5,855 nt of DNA, taken from assembly GCA_026983935.1 (NCBI GenBank), contig JALSTC010000008.1:1-5855 (forward strand), in the 5' to 3' direction. A program made the position numbers and the translations under genes. The notes under the pieces were generated by a model that saw nothing but the letters and a program-made list of their open reading frames with translations, was not told the DNA's origin and did not search any database. Shown here piece after piece: positions 5,283-5,855 of this stretch. Position 1 is the stretch's first letter. Each line of letters opens with the position of its first letter. This stretch comes from Ardenticatenia bacterium. Its GTDB lineage: Bacteria; Chloroflexota; Anaerolineae; Aggregatilineales; Ch27.

Positions 5283-5855
5283 TGACTTCTTCACGCCGCC
5301 GCCCCGCTGGCCTGCAGAGTCATGTCATTGGACGCTACCATAGTGATACGCCGCCGCCTGCTCAAAGGGGGCGACCGGGAGAGCGTCCGCGCCGTCCCGG
5401 CTGTATCCTGTTGGCCGGACTGTTAGCGGCAGTTGCCAGCGCAGCGCTGACAACACTGGTGGCCCTGTTTTTGCTGCTGCGTCCGGCTGCTTCGTCTACA
5501 CATAATGCGATCTGGCTGGGCATCCGTTGGGGAGAAAATCTCCATACGGATGAAGAAGTCCACAACCTGGCAAACGAACTGCGTTTCAACGGCATTGAAA
5601 CCGCCTATGTCTGGGTGAGCTGGCTGCAGGAAGATGGCACCTGGAGCGAAACCACCTTTGCCAATATGGGGGCGTTCGTTCGCCAGTTCAGGGATGCATA
5701 TCCTGAAGCGCGGCTTCTTGCCTGGATCGGGCTGCCTGTGGAAGTACCGGAATACCGACTGGACGACTCCGAGATTCGCTCGGAGGTTGCGGATTTCAGC
5801 TTGCGGACGATAGAAGATTTTGGCTTTGATGGCGTTCACCTGAATGCAGAACCGA
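5282..5855 (+). CDS. Membrane-anchored protein with a glycosidase-like (TIM-barrel type) outer domain, 3' end cut off
   Basis: The frame runs open from ATG 5282 to the window edge, giving 191 residues with no stop. Its ATG overlaps the dgkA stop as TGATG, implying coupled translation. An Arg/Pro-rich cytoplasmic N terminus (1-40, many Arg) is followed by one membrane helix (about 41-66), so the rest should be outside the cell. The outer part begins with a strand N-A-I-W-L-G-I (75-81), then alternating helices and strands: I105-E-T-A-Y-V-W-V, L145-L-A-W-I-G and F182-D-G-V-H-L-N-A-E190-P. The last matches in outline the GH18 active-site strand (F-D-G-x-D-x-D-x-E), keeping the position of the catalytic Glu at 190 but with His186 and Asn188 in place of the two Asp. 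That suggests a glycosidase-related barrel, with or without activity. The family is not firmly recognised and the C-terminal part is unseen. Confidence 0.8.
   Translation, partial: MTSSRRRPAGLQSHVIGRYHSDTPPPAQRGRPGERPRRPGCILLAGLLAAVASAALTTLVALFLLLRPAASSTHNAIWLGIRWGENLHTDEEVHNLANELRFNGIETAYVWVSWLQEDGTWSETTFANMGAFVRQFRDAYPEARLLAWIGLPVEVPEYRLDDSEIRSEVADFSLRTIEDFGFDGVHLNAEP

Overview
This window holds eight protein genes, all on the + strand and tightly packed; no RNA gene, mobile element or CRISPR array is visible. The DNA is moderately G+C-rich. The mix of a 7TM-HD c-di-AMP phosphodiesterase, a diacylglycerol/undecaprenol kinase of 'Q-K-N-x-R' type, a LamG-like lipoprotein and a membrane-anchored glycosidase-like protein would suit an environmental bacterium such as a member of the Chloroflexota (Anaerolineae-like). 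That placement is an inference from gene style and order, not something the sequence proves.

Layout. 1-228 is the 3' end of an unidentified, probably secreted protein. A short gap carries a likely extended -10 promoter and a strong ribosome binding site. These serve a lipoprotein (310-1074) and, 24 bases further on, a HIT-family nucleotide hydrolase (1099-1446). A 60-base gap then holds a second, near-consensus extended -10 promoter. It appears to drive a five-gene run: yqeY (1507-1959), pgpH (1975-4278), ybeY (4275-4778), dgkA (4785-5282) and a membrane-anchored TIM-barrel-like protein (5282 to the window end, incomplete). Gaps in this run are 15 bases, -4 bases (ATGA), 6 bases and -1 base (TGATG), so one transcript with coupled translation is likely.

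How the genes work together. pgpH-ybeY-dgkA is a widely conserved housekeeping neighbourhood. In Firmicutes it also contains rpsU, yqeY, phoH, cdd and era, with a HIT gene often nearby. Here the order HIT-yqeY-pgpH-ybeY-dgkA looks like a condensed form of that cluster lacking rpsU, phoH, cdd and era. The products link c-di-AMP breakdown (PgpH), 16S rRNA maturation and ribosome quality control (YbeY), a tRNA-amidotransferase-like accessory protein (YqeY), lipid-carrier or diacylglycerol phosphorylation (DgkA) and a cell-surface carbohydrate-active candidate.

Points worth a second look are two active-site substitutions in DgkA, a substitution at a usually basic YbeY position, a pgpH start with no Shine-Dalgarno that is preceded by a tandem repeat and a seven-codon mini-ORF, a Pro/Ala-rich tail on PgpH, and the unidentified gene coupled to dgkA. 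I found no convincing evidence for a wholly new system. This is mostly a conserved core operon with lineage-specific edges.
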